Source of the DNA: Verrucomicrobiota bacterium
GTDB taxonomy: Bacteria; Verrucomicrobiota; Verrucomicrobiia; Opitutales; Opitutaceae
Reading direction: 5' to 3'
Length of the DNA stretch: 17,442 nt
NCBI GenBank assembly: GCA_023457035.1
Contig: JAEWNN010000182.1
Span: 1-17,442, forward strand
Both the position numbers and the translations under genes were made by a program. Under the pieces are notes generated by a model. The model saw only the letters and a list, made by a program, of their open reading frames with translations, was not told the origin of the DNA and did not search any database. How positions within the stretch are numbered: the first letter of the stretch is position 1; every line of letters starts with the position of its first letter. This document shows, piece after piece, positions 1 through 9,618 of this stretch.

Positions 1-347
1 ACCCGCCGCAGATCTTCCACGTGAACTGGTTCCGCAAGACCGCGGAAGGCAAGTGGATGTGGCCGGGCTACGGAGACAACACCCGCGTGCTCAAGTGGAT
101 CGTCGACCGCGTCAACGGCAAGGTCGCTGCCAAGGAGTCCCCGATCGGCTGGGTGCCCTTCGCCAAGGACATCGACATCTCCGGCATGAAGGACTTCGAC
201 GCCGCCAAGCTCGAGGCCGCGCTCGCGATCAACATCGACGAGTGGAAGAAGGAGATGGTCGGCGTCGAGGAGCACTTCGTGAAGCTCTACACCTCGCTCC
301 CGAAGGAGCTGGTGTACCAGAAGGAGCTGCTCATCTCCCGCCTCTGA
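1..347 (+). CDS. pckG: Phosphoenolpyruvate carboxykinase (GTP), C-terminal end, 5' partial
   Basis: This is the last 114 codons of a gene that begins before the window; the reading frame starts at base 3 and ends at TGA 345-347. The visible protein begins PPQIFHVNWFRK and contains WPGYGDNTRVLKWIVDR, the conserved C-terminal signature of GTP-dependent PEP carboxykinase. It is followed by the GWVPFAKDIDISGM segment and a helical tail, both typical of the family. The enzyme is cytosolic and interconverts oxaloacetate plus GTP with PEP, CO2 and GDP. It serves gluconeogenesis or, in the reverse direction, anaplerotic CO2 fixation in succinate-forming fermenters. The catalytic core (Mn site, P-loop) lies upstream and cannot be checked. 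A strong terminator follows 25 bp after the stop, so this gene ends its transcription unit. The family call is firm; the direction of flux is unknown. Confidence 0.93.
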   Translation, partial: PPQIFHVNWFRKTAEGKWMWPGYGDNTRVLKWIVDRVNGKVAAKESPIGWVPFAKDIDISGMKDFDAAKLEAALAINIDEWKKEMVGVEEHFVKLYTSLPKELVYQKELLISRL

Positions 348-372
348 TCGTCCCCGCGATCTGAAGACTTCG

Positions 373-406
373 AAGCCCGGTGCGCCTTTCGCGCCCCGGG
401 CTTTTT
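373..406 (+). terminator. Rho-independent terminator of pckG
   Basis: AAGCCCGG (373-380) pairs with CCGGGCTT (396-403), and an inner GCGC/GCGC stem (382-385 with 391-394) closes a CTTTC loop. A run of five T (402-406) follows directly. It lies 25 bp after the pckG stop codon. Confidence 0.85.
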
Positions 407-461
407 CGTGCCCGCCTCCCCGCACCCCGAAACGGCCGCCCCTCGTCGCCATTCTGCGGAT

Positions 462-491
462 TTGACCTCGCGCCCGCCTCCGCCCCAAGCT
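462..491 (+). promoter_or_regulatory. Candidate sigma70-type promoter of the hybrid kinase gene
   Basis: TTGACC (462-467), an 18-bp spacer and CAAGCT (486-491) stand 13 bp before the ATG at 505. The -35 is good; the -10 keeps only the A at position 2 and T at position 6. The layout resembles candidates upstream of several other genes here, which is the main reason to list it. A transcript would have only about 7 nt of leader. Confidence 0.3.
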
Positions 492-497
492 GGGGCG
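481..497. repeat. Inverted repeat CGCCCC-AAGCT-GGGGCG just before the kinase start
   Basis: Perfect 6-bp arms (481-486 and 492-497) flank a 5-nt centre. The repeat covers the candidate -10 box and expected start of transcription, 7 bp before the ATG at 505. It could be an operator or a small hairpin at the 5' end of the mRNA; the sequence alone does not decide. Confidence 0.4.
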
Positions 498-504
498 ATT
501 CGCG

Positions 505-3993
<3,489 letters not shown>

Positions 3994-4029
3994 GCCGGAG
4001 CGCCAGCGCGCCCCCGGAACCGCGGGCGT

Positions 4030-4569
4030 TCAGCCCGTGCTGTTGCCGAACTTCGCCTTGTGCGTCGCGGCGACCGTCACGTACTTCTCGGCGAACGCCC
4101 GGCCCTTGCCGAGTTCCTCCGGTTTGAGCGGCCGCACCACCTTCGCCGGCGAGCCCATCACCAGCGAGCCGGGCGGGATCTTCGTCCCGCCGGTCACCAG
4201 CGAATTGGCGCCCACGATCGAGCCCTCGCCGATCTCCGCGCCGTCGAGGATCGTCGCCTGCATGCCGATCAGGCAGCCGTCGCCGATCGTGCAGGCGTGG
4301 ATCATCGCCGCGTGTCCGATGGTCACATACTTGCCGACCTTCACGCCGAAGTGGTCCGCCAGGTGCACGATGGTGCCGTCTTGGACGTTGCTTCCCTCGC
4401 CGATCTCGATCGAATTGATGTCGCCGCGCAGCACGCAGTTGTGCCACACGCTCGCCCGCTCGCCGATCCGGACATCGCCGATCAGGATCGCCCCCCGGGC
4501 CACGTAGGCCGACGGGGCGATCTGCGGCTCTTTGCTCAGGTGTTTGCTCAAACGCTCTTCGACGGTCAT
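4030..4569 (-). CDS. Gamma-class carbonic anhydrase family protein (left-handed beta-helix)
   Basis: This protein of 179 residues is built of hexapeptide repeats (IGDVRIGE, IEIGEGSNVQDG, IGDGCLIG, IGEGSIVGANS) followed by a C-terminal helix. Such proteins form trimers with zinc at the subunit interface. The expected ligands are H69, H86 and H91. R48, D50, N61 and Q63 match the Cam residues R59, D61, N73 and Q75 with a constant offset. The acidic proton-shuttle loop of Cam is absent: 17 residues separate the first two histidines here, against 36 in Cam. That makes it CamH/YrdA/PaaY-like. The likely reaction is CO2/bicarbonate interconversion in the cytosol, although many CamH-like relatives are weakly active or unproven. 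It is convergent with the kinase gene (36-bp gap) and divergent from the carboxyltransferase gene (64-bp gap). A shared role in CO2 supply or removal is inference. Confidence 0.85.
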   Translation of the reverse strand: MTVEERLSKHLSKEPQIAPSAYVARGAILIGDVRIGERASVWHNCVLRGDINSIEIGEGSNVQDGTIVHLADHFGVKVGKYVTIGHAAMIHACTIGDGCLIGMQATILDGAEIGEGSIVGANSLVTGGTKIPPGSLVMGSPAKVVRPLKPEELGKGRAFAEKYVTVAATHKAKFGNSTG

Positions 4570-4578
4570 GGTCCTGCC

Positions 4579-4608
4579 ACGCTAGAGCCCCCCTTCGCCC
4601 GCTCGCAA
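4579..4608 (-). promoter_or_regulatory. Candidate promoter of the gamma carbonic anhydrase gene
   Basis: On the minus strand TTGCGA (4608-4603), an 18-bp spacer and TAGCGT (4584-4579) lie 9 bp before the ATG at 4569. TAGCGT fits the TAnnnT form common in GC-rich genomes. The predicted transcript would be almost leaderless. The box sits in the 64-bp gap shared with the divergent carboxyltransferase gene, for which I found no convincing promoter of its own. Confidence 0.35.
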
Positions 4609-4633
4609 ACCACATTCTGCCCTTCGCTTTTCC

Positions 4634-6115
4634 ATGAAACCCGCTCCGGTCGTTTTCAACAACACGGTGCTGCGCGACGGCCACCAGTCGCTCGCCGCCA
4701 CCCGCATGACCACCGCCCAGATGTTGCCCGCCTGCGCCGACCTCGACGCACTCGGCTTCGGCGCCCTCGAGACTTGGGGCGGAGCCACCATCGACTCCTG
4801 CCTGCGCTTCCTCGGCGAGAATCCCTTCGAGCGCCTCGGCACGCTGAAGAAGGCCGCGCCGAAAACCCCGCACATGATGCTCCTGCGCGGGCAGAACCTC
4901 GTCCAATACGCCTCGTTTCCCGACGACGTGGTCGAGGCCTTCGTCGCCGCCACCGCCGCCCGCGGGCTCGACCTCTTCCGCGTCTTCGACGCCCTCAACG
5001 ACGTCCGCAACCTGCGCACCGCCATCAAGGCCGTGAAGAAGGCCGGCAAGCACGCCCAGGGCACGATCTGCTACACGCTCAGCCCTGTCCACACCGTCGC
5101 CAGTTTCCTCTCGCTCGCCGAGGAGATCGCCGCGCTCGGCTGCGACTCCATCTGCCTCAAGGACATGGCCGGGCTCATCCAGCCCGAGATCGCCCGCGCC
5201 CTCGTCGCCGGCATCAAGGAGCGCACGAAGCTGCCCGTCGTCCTCCACAGCCACGACACCGCCGGCCTCGCCGCCGCCGCCTACCACGCCGCCGTGCAGG
5301 CCGGTGTCGACTGGATCGACACCTCCATCGCCCCCTTCGCCAACGGCACCGGCCAACCCGACACCCTGCGCATGCTCGCCGTGCTCGAAGGCCTCGACCG
5401 CTGCCCGACCTACGACCGCGCCAAGCTCGTCGCCCTCGGCAAACACTTCGAGAAGGTCTACGCCGAGCTCGGCAAGTTCACCAGCCCGGCCAACGAGCGG
5501 ACCGACACCGCCACCCTCGTGTACCAGGTTCCCGGAGGCATGCTCTCGAATTTCCGCAACCAGCTCAAGGAGCAGAAGATGGACGGCCAGCTCGAGCAGG
5601 TGCTCGCCGAGATCCCCTACGTGCGCGAGTGCCTCGGCTGGATCCCGCTGGTCACGCCCACCTCCCAGATCGTCGGCACCCAGGCCATGCTCAACGTGAA
5701 GTTCGGCCGCTGGAAGAACATCGCCGGTCCCACCGCCGATGTGCTCCTGGGCAAGTACGGCCGCACCCCCGGCCCGGTCTACGCCGATCTCCTGCACCAC
5801 GTCGAGAAGCAGTCCGGCCATAAACGCTCCGACGAACGCCAGGCCGATCTGCTCCCGCCGCGCATGTCCAAGCTCAAGGAGGAGCTCCGCGCCAAGGGCT
5901 TCCCGGATACCGACGAGATGGCGGTGCTCCATGCCATGTTCCCGCAGGAACTCGCGAAACTCCTCGCGCCCGCCTCGCCGCCAAGCCCCGTGCCGACCGC
6001 GCCGCGGCCGGCCGCCCTCGCGCCGGTCGCGCCCCCGCCCGGCGAGGGTCGCCACTACCAGCTCACCGTCGAGGGACGCAGCTACAGCGTCGACGTGGAG
6101 GAGCGCGCCGGCTGA
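4634..6115 (+). CDS. Biotin-dependent carboxyltransferase subunit without biotinyl domain (transcarboxylase 5S / OadA / PycB family)
   Basis: This protein of 493 residues has the TIM-barrel carboxyltransferase domain at about 5-300: LRDGHQSL with metal ligand D15, ETWGGAT, MLLRGQNLV, FRVFDALND, CLKDMAGL with K176 (the carbamylated lysine), and HSHDTAG with H205/H207. The PYC/OadA conserved domain follows, with PGGMLSN and VTPTSQIVGTQA. A Pro/Ala-rich linker (about 445-470) leads to a short end, YQLTVEGRSYSVDVEERAG. OadA normally continues into an AMKM-bearing biotinyl domain, but here the gene stops 4 bp before the next gene. This length and ending match the transcarboxylase 5S subunit, which works with a separate 1.3S biotin carrier. 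KKAGKHAQGTICYT and SPVHTV also resemble 5S as I remember it. The substrate would be oxaloacetate/pyruvate, with carboxyl transfer to a carrier protein. No carrier, 12S or Na+-pump subunit is in the window. An oxaloacetate decarboxylase role remains possible. Confidence 0.85.
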   Translation: MKPAPVVFNNTVLRDGHQSLAATRMTTAQMLPACADLDALGFGALETWGGATIDSCLRFLGENPFERLGTLKKAAPKTPHMMLLRGQNLVQYASFPDDVVEAFVAATAARGLDLFRVFDALNDVRNLRTAIKAVKKAGKHAQGTICYTLSPVHTVASFLSLAEEIAALGCDSICLKDMAGLIQPEIARALVAGIKERTKLPVVLHSHDTAGLAAAAYHAAVQAGVDWIDTSIAPFANGTGQPDTLRMLAVLEGLDRCPTYDRAKLVALGKHFEKVYAELGKFTSPANERTDTATLVYQVPGGMLSNFRNQLKEQKMDGQLEQVLAEIPYVRECLGWIPLVTPTSQIVGTQAMLNVKFGRWKNIAGPTADVLLGKYGRTPGPVYADLLHHVEKQSGHKRSDERQADLLPPRMSKLKEELRAKGFPDTDEMAVLHAMFPQELAKLLAPASPPSPVPTAPRPAALAPVAPPPGEGRHYQLTVEGRSYSVDVEERAG

Positions 6116-6119
6116 TCGC

Positions 6120-7736
6120 TCACTCGCGGCCCGCGGCGGCGTCCTCGGCCGCGCGGTACTGCTGGCGGAAGTGTTCCGTCAGTTCCCGGGTCAGGTGCAT
6201 CTCCTCGGCCCGGTCCCGCGCAGCCAGTCGCCGACGGATCTCGCCGCGCACCCGGTCGTAATCCACCGCCGACAGGTCTCCGAGCAGGGCCAACGCCACC
6301 GGTGGCCGGCCCGCGGCGACGATCTCCCGCCACGCGGCCTGCAATTCGGGATGAAGATCCTGCCCCAGTATCCGAACGACGAACGCGAGTTCGCGCAACA
6401 TCCCGCCGGTCCACTCCGGTCGATACACGAGCACCCCGTCCGGGTCGTAGGGATTCACCGCCGGGTCCGAGCGCCATTGGCGTAGCTCCTCCACCGCATA
6501 GTAGTCGCGCCGCACCGGCAGGCGCCGCAGCGCAAACCGTTCCGGCCCGCCCGGCGTGCCCACCCGCTGGTTCCAGAGCCGCTGCCCATCCCACGACAGG
6601 GTGAACTCGATGAAGTCCCTGGCGAGTTCGGGGTGCGGGGCGCCGCGCAGCAGAGCCACCGGATCGGTCGTGTACGCGGACCCTCCGCGCGGAGTCACGA
6701 ACCGCACCCGCGCCGCCCCTTGCCGCCGCGCCAGGGCCTCCTCCTGGTAGCGCCCGTAGAAATCGATGCAGATGCCCGCCGCCGCATCCCCTTGCGCCAC
6801 GTCGATCGGCGGCTTCTGCGAGCTGTCCGTGAAATACCGGGCGTTGGCCGCGGCGAGTTGGAGCAATCGCAGCCCCTCGATCCAGCCTTCGCGCACAGCG
6901 CGCGCCTCGCGTTTCGCGAGGTCCGGCTCCGTCGCGCCGAGCGCCTCGTAGCGGAACTGCATCTGCTCCTGCACGAGCATCTCCAACGCCGCCGCCACCG
7001 CCGCGCTGCGCGTCGGGTCCGCCATCGCCACCGAGCCCAACAACTCCGGTCGCGCGAGGTCGCGCCACGTCGCGACCTCCGGCACCCCGAGCCGCGCCAA
7101 CGAATCGCGGTTGCTCAACACCCCGAAGGCGGAAAGCACCGTGCCATACCAGCGCCCCTGCGGGTCCTGCAGCTCCTCGCCCGCCCACGTCTGCGGCAGC
7201 ACCGCGTCGCTGAACCACTCCGGATGGCGCTGGCGCATCCCGGCGTCGACCAGCCACCCCGCGTACGCCGCGCGCACATGCTCATAACTTCCGCCGCCGA
7301 AAAACACATCCAGACCAACCCCGACGTTCGCCTCCAGAAACGCCCGTCGCGCCGCCTGCTCCGGCGTGTCGTCGGCCGGCGTCGCGCCCGTCGCGATCCC
7401 CCCGTCCAGCGCCGCCGTCGCCCACCGCGCGTCCCATTCCCGCTTCAACCCAGTGCGCCAGTGCTGCTCGAAGGCCGCCGCGTAGCCGGCCCGCAGGTAC
7501 CGCACCGTCTCGCTCGCGCCCCCGATCACCCGCCAGTCGACGCGCACAGTCCGGCCGGTGCGCGCGCGGTACCAGCTAGCGAACCCCGCCCCGAACTCCT
7601 GCCGGATCGCCTCGTTGTGCGGGGTCACCACCACCAGCGTGAGCTCCGCCTCGGCCGCCCGCGTCCGCGGCCGCAACGTGAACGGGAGCACGACTAGCGC
7701 CGCCAGTGCGGCAAGGAGAAGATGGCGGGCCCACAT
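6120..7736 (-). CDS. ABC transporter extracellular solute-binding protein (family 1, Fe3+/polyamine-like)
   Basis: This is a predicted exported protein of 538 residues. The N-terminus MWARHLLLAALAALVVLPF is a signal sequence, with likely cleavage near RAAEAE. The mature start, LTLVVVTPHNEAIRQEF, is typical of family 1 binding proteins of the AfuA/FbpA/PotD group. Later stretches WYGTVLSAFGVLSN, GICIDFYGRYQEEAL and SAYTTDPVALL fit the same fold. Family members are usually about 330-400 residues, so roughly 100-150 extra C-terminal residues (YRPEWTGGML onward) are unexplained. I chose ATG 7736 over an in-frame GTG at 7763. It has GGAG (complement of 7745-7748) 8 nt upstream and leaves a normal 30-bp gap after the ATPase gene. 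Together they form a two-gene unit that lacks a permease. The ligand cannot be read from the sequence; iron, phosphonate, thiamine and polyamine are all possible. Confidence 0.82.
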   Translation of the reverse strand: MWARHLLLAALAALVVLPFTLRPRTRAAEAELTLVVVTPHNEAIRQEFGAGFASWYRARTGRTVRVDWRVIGGASETVRYLRAGYAAAFEQHWRTGLKREWDARWATAALDGGIATGATPADDTPEQAARRAFLEANVGVGLDVFFGGGSYEHVRAAYAGWLVDAGMRQRHPEWFSDAVLPQTWAGEELQDPQGRWYGTVLSAFGVLSNRDSLARLGVPEVATWRDLARPELLGSVAMADPTRSAAVAAALEMLVQEQMQFRYEALGATEPDLAKREARAVREGWIEGLRLLQLAAANARYFTDSSQKPPIDVAQGDAAAGICIDFYGRYQEEALARRQGAARVRFVTPRGGSAYTTDPVALLRGAPHPELARDFIEFTLSWDGQRLWNQRVGTPGGPERFALRRLPVRRDYYAVEELRQWRSDPAVNPYDPDGVLVYRPEWTGGMLRELAFVVRILGQDLHPELQAAWREIVAAGRPPVALALLGDLSAVDYDRVRGEIRRRLAARDRAEEMHLTRELTEHFRQQYRAAEDAAAGRE

Positions 7737-7744
7737 GGCGTTTG

Positions 7745-7748
7745 CTCC
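7745..7748 (-). promoter_or_regulatory. Shine-Dalgarno GGAG deciding the start of the solute-binding protein
   Basis: CTCC on the plus strand reads GGAG on the coding strand, 8 nt before ATG 7736. It is one of the few recognisable Shine-Dalgarno sequences in the window, and it belongs to the only gene that is clearly second in an operon. Confidence 0.6.
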
Positions 7749-7766
7749 GGTGCGCAGCGCCACGCC

Positions 7767-8837
7767 CTACGGCTTCAGCACGACCACGTCTTCCGGGTCG
7801 ACGGCAGCCCACAGTTCCCCCTGCGCCGCCGCGCCCACGAAACGCGGATTCAGCTCGAAGAGCTTCAACTCGCTCTCGCCCGAAACGAGACGATGCTGGG
7901 CCATCTCGCCGAGATACGCCGTCTCCGTTATCCGGCCACGCACCGCGTTCATCGCCGGCTGCTGCCGGGACAGCCGCCAGCATTCCGGCCTCACCGAGAC
8001 GAGCACCTCGGCGCCGCGCCGGTGCACTTCGTTCGGATCGCCGGCCAGGCCGTGGAAACGGCACACCGGCGTGTCCACCAGCAGGCGACCGTTCTCGCCG
8101 CCGACGATGCGCCCCGCGATGAGGTTGGTCTCGCCGATGAACCGCGCCACCGCCGCCGTTGCCGGCCGCGCATAGACCTCCCGCGGCGTCCCCAGCTGGA
8201 GGATGCGGCCGGCGTCCATCACGGCCATCCGGTCGGCGATTGCCAGCGCCTCCTTCTGGTCGTGGGTGACGTAGACGGTGGTGAGCTGGTGCTGCTTGCA
8301 CACCCGGCGGATCTCGCTGCGCATCTCGGAGCGCAGGCGCGCATCGAGATTGGAAAGCGGTTCATCGAGCAACAGGCAGCGCGGCCGCACCACGAGCGCC
8401 CGCGCCAGCGCCACCCGCTGCTGCTGGCCGCCGGAAAGCTGGTGGGGCTTGCGCGCGCCGAGGGCGCCGAGTTGCACCGCCTCCAGCGCCTGGGCGGTCC
8501 GCCGCTCGAGTTCGGCCGCGGGCACGCGGCGCTCCTCCAGCCCGAAAGCGACGTTCTCCGCCACCGTCAGGTGCGGCCACAACGCGTAGCTCTGGAAGAC
8601 CATGCCGGCGTTGCGTTCGTGCGGCGGAAGCCGCGTCACATCCTGCTCGCCGAAACGGATGGTGCCCGTATCCGGCCGTTCGAACCCGGCCAGGCAACGC
8701 AATAGCGTCGTCTTCCCGCACCCGCTCGGGCCCAACAGGAAGAATAGTTCGCCCGGCTGGATCGCGAGATCGAGCGCCTCGAGCGCCACCGTCGCGCCGA
8801 AACGTTTTCTGACCTTCTGGATGCCGATGGGAATCAT
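7767..8837 (-). CDS. ABC transporter ATP-binding protein (PotA/FbpC-type importer ATPase with C-terminal regulatory domain)
   Basis: This protein of 356 residues couples ATP hydrolysis to solute import at the inner membrane face. All nucleotide-binding motifs are present: Walker A GPSGCGKT (36-43), Q-loop Q82 in MVFQSYALWPHLTV, signature LSGGQQQR (134-141), Walker B LLLDEP with E159, D-loop SNLD and switch H192. A TOBE-like region follows (about 235-356, e.g. GRIVGGENGRLLVDTP, VSVRPECWRLS), as in Fe3+, polyamine and 2-aminoethylphosphonate importers. The open frame extends upstream to 8909, but residues before MIPIGIQKVRKRFG are low-complexity and no family member has them, so ATG 8837 is preferred. 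No Shine-Dalgarno is visible. It is first in a two-gene unit with the solute-binding protein. No permease gene lies on either side, so the membrane partner must be encoded elsewhere. Confidence 0.92.
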   Translation of the reverse strand: MIPIGIQKVRKRFGATVALEALDLAIQPGELFFLLGPSGCGKTTLLRCLAGFERPDTGTIRFGEQDVTRLPPHERNAGMVFQSYALWPHLTVAENVAFGLEERRVPAAELERRTAQALEAVQLGALGARKPHQLSGGQQQRVALARALVVRPRCLLLDEPLSNLDARLRSEMRSEIRRVCKQHQLTTVYVTHDQKEALAIADRMAVMDAGRILQLGTPREVYARPATAAVARFIGETNLIAGRIVGGENGRLLVDTPVCRFHGLAGDPNEVHRRGAEVLVSVRPECWRLSRQQPAMNAVRGRITETAYLGEMAQHRLVSGESELKLFELNPRFVGAAAQGELWAAVDPEDVVVLKP

Positions 8838-8855
8838 GGCGGGTCGCTGGTTGGC

Positions 8856-8884
8856 AGCGAACCCCCGCCCGCCGCCCGAGTCAA
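8856..8884 (-). promoter_or_regulatory. Candidate promoter of the ABC ATPase/binding-protein pair
   Basis: On the minus strand TTGACT (8884-8879), a 17-bp spacer and TTCGCT (8861-8856) precede the ATG at 8837 by 18 bp. The -35 is close to consensus; the -10 keeps only T1 and T6. It lies back to back with the hpt candidate promoter in a 136-bp divergent region. Confidence 0.3.
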
Positions 8885-8931
8885 GGCGCGCGCCGACCCC
8901 GCCCGGCACCGCGATTTCACCGGAAAGCCGT

Positions 8932-8961
8932 TTGCCAGCGCTCCGGCCGACGCCTTACCGT
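8932..8961 (+). promoter_or_regulatory. Candidate promoter of hpt
   Basis: TTGCCA (8932-8937), an 18-bp spacer and TACCGT (8956-8961) end 12 bp before the ATG at 8974. TACCGT fits the TAnnnT form. The predicted leader is only about 5-7 nt, and no Shine-Dalgarno is present. Confidence 0.35.
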
Positions 8962-8973
8962 CCGCCTCCCGCC

Positions 8974-9555
8974 ATGCCTGCGCGCACCACCAGGAAGATT
9001 CCCGCCCACAAGGATCTCGCCGAGATCCTCGTCTCCGAAGCCCAGATCAAGCGACGCCTGGCCGCCCTCGCCGCCGAGATCGACCGCGTCTACGCCGGTC
9101 AGGAGATCACCGCGATCGCCATCATCAACGGCGCCCTCCTCTTCACCGCCGACCTGCTCCGCCTCATCAACCGGCCCGTCCGTCTCGATTGCGTGCGCGT
9201 CTCCAGCTACCGCAACGCCACCGCCGCCGTCACCGAGCCCCAACTGCGCAGCAGCCTCACCATCGACATCGAGAACCGCCACGTGCTGCTCATCGACGAC
9301 ATCCTCGACACCGGCAAGACCCTCGCGATGGTCGTCGACCTCATCTCGGCGATGAAGCCCGCCTCCGTGCGCACCTGCGTGCTGCTCGACAAACGCGGCC
9401 GCCGCGAGGTGCCCTTCGAGGCCGACTTCACCGGGTTCGAGATCCCGGATCGTTTCGTCGTCGGCTACGGCCTGGATTTCGCCGAGCGCTACCGCAACCT
9501 CCCCTGCATCGGCGTGCTCAAGCCCGCCCTGCAGAACCCGCCCGAGTGGGCGTAG
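8974..9555 (+). CDS. hpt: Hypoxanthine phosphoribosyltransferase
   Basis: This cytosolic enzyme of 193 residues would convert hypoxanthine (and possibly guanine) plus PRPP to IMP (GMP) and pyrophosphate in purine salvage. The PRPP-binding loop VLLIDDILDTGKTL is at about 104-117, with the acidic pair D108/D109. The C-terminal signature FVVGYGLDFAERYRNLPCIGVL-like segment is diagnostic for Hpt rather than other phosphoribosyltransferases. LLDKRGRREVPFEADFTGFE contributes the base-binding lysine region. The length is normal with a short N-terminal extension. ATG 8974 was chosen because sequence further upstream in this frame is the shadow of the divergent ABC gene and does not resemble the family. 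There is no Shine-Dalgarno. The gene appears monocistronic: it diverges from the ABC pair and is followed by hairpins starting at its stop codon. Confidence 0.95.
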   Translation: MPARTTRKIPAHKDLAEILVSEAQIKRRLAALAAEIDRVYAGQEITAIAIINGALLFTADLLRLINRPVRLDCVRVSSYRNATAAVTEPQLRSSLTIDIENRHVLLIDDILDTGKTLAMVVDLISAMKPASVRTCVLLDKRGRREVPFEADFTGFEIPDRFVVGYGLDFAERYRNLPCIGVLKPALQNPPEWA

Positions 9556-9616
9556 CCGGCGCGGACGCGCCGGCTCATTCGCCGCTTCGCGGCGTCTTGG
9601 TGCGCCCCCTACCAAG
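9554..9616. terminator. Three consecutive hairpins between convergent hpt and amidohydrolase genes
   Basis: The first is a perfect 9-bp stem AGCCGGCGC/GCGCCGGCT (9554-9562 with 9567-9575, loop GGAC) that includes the hpt stop codon. The second is CGCCGC-TTC-GCGGCG (9580-9594). The third is CTTGGT/ACCAAG (9596-9601 with 9611-9616, loop 9 nt), ending 2 bp before the amidohydrolase stop. None is followed by a clear T run on either strand. A bidirectional transcription end or mRNA 3'-end protection is likely, but this is not a classical intrinsic terminator. Confidence 0.55.
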
Positions 9617-9618
9617 CG

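Noticed and set aside
3994..4029. Possible bidirectional terminator between the kinase and carbonic anhydrase genes
   Set aside because: CGCCC/GGGCG (4009-4013 with 4024-4028) can pair, but the inner part is mismatched and no T run follows on either strand. It is too weak to annotate.
6116..6400. A hidden or frameshifted biotinyl domain after the carboxyltransferase gene
   Set aside because: The opposite-strand solute-binding protein gene ends 4 bp after the stop and occupies this DNA with a good coding frame. No AMKM-like biotin site appears in the plus-strand frames listed there.
7737..7763. GTG at 7763 as the start of the solute-binding protein
   Set aside because: It lies 3 bp from the ATPase stop codon with no ribosome site. 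ATG 7736 has GGAG 8 nt upstream and begins directly with the signal sequence.
8838..8909. N-terminal extension of the ABC ATPase to 8909
   Set aside because: The extra 24 residues are Gly/Arg-rich and unlike the family, and they would cover the candidate promoter.
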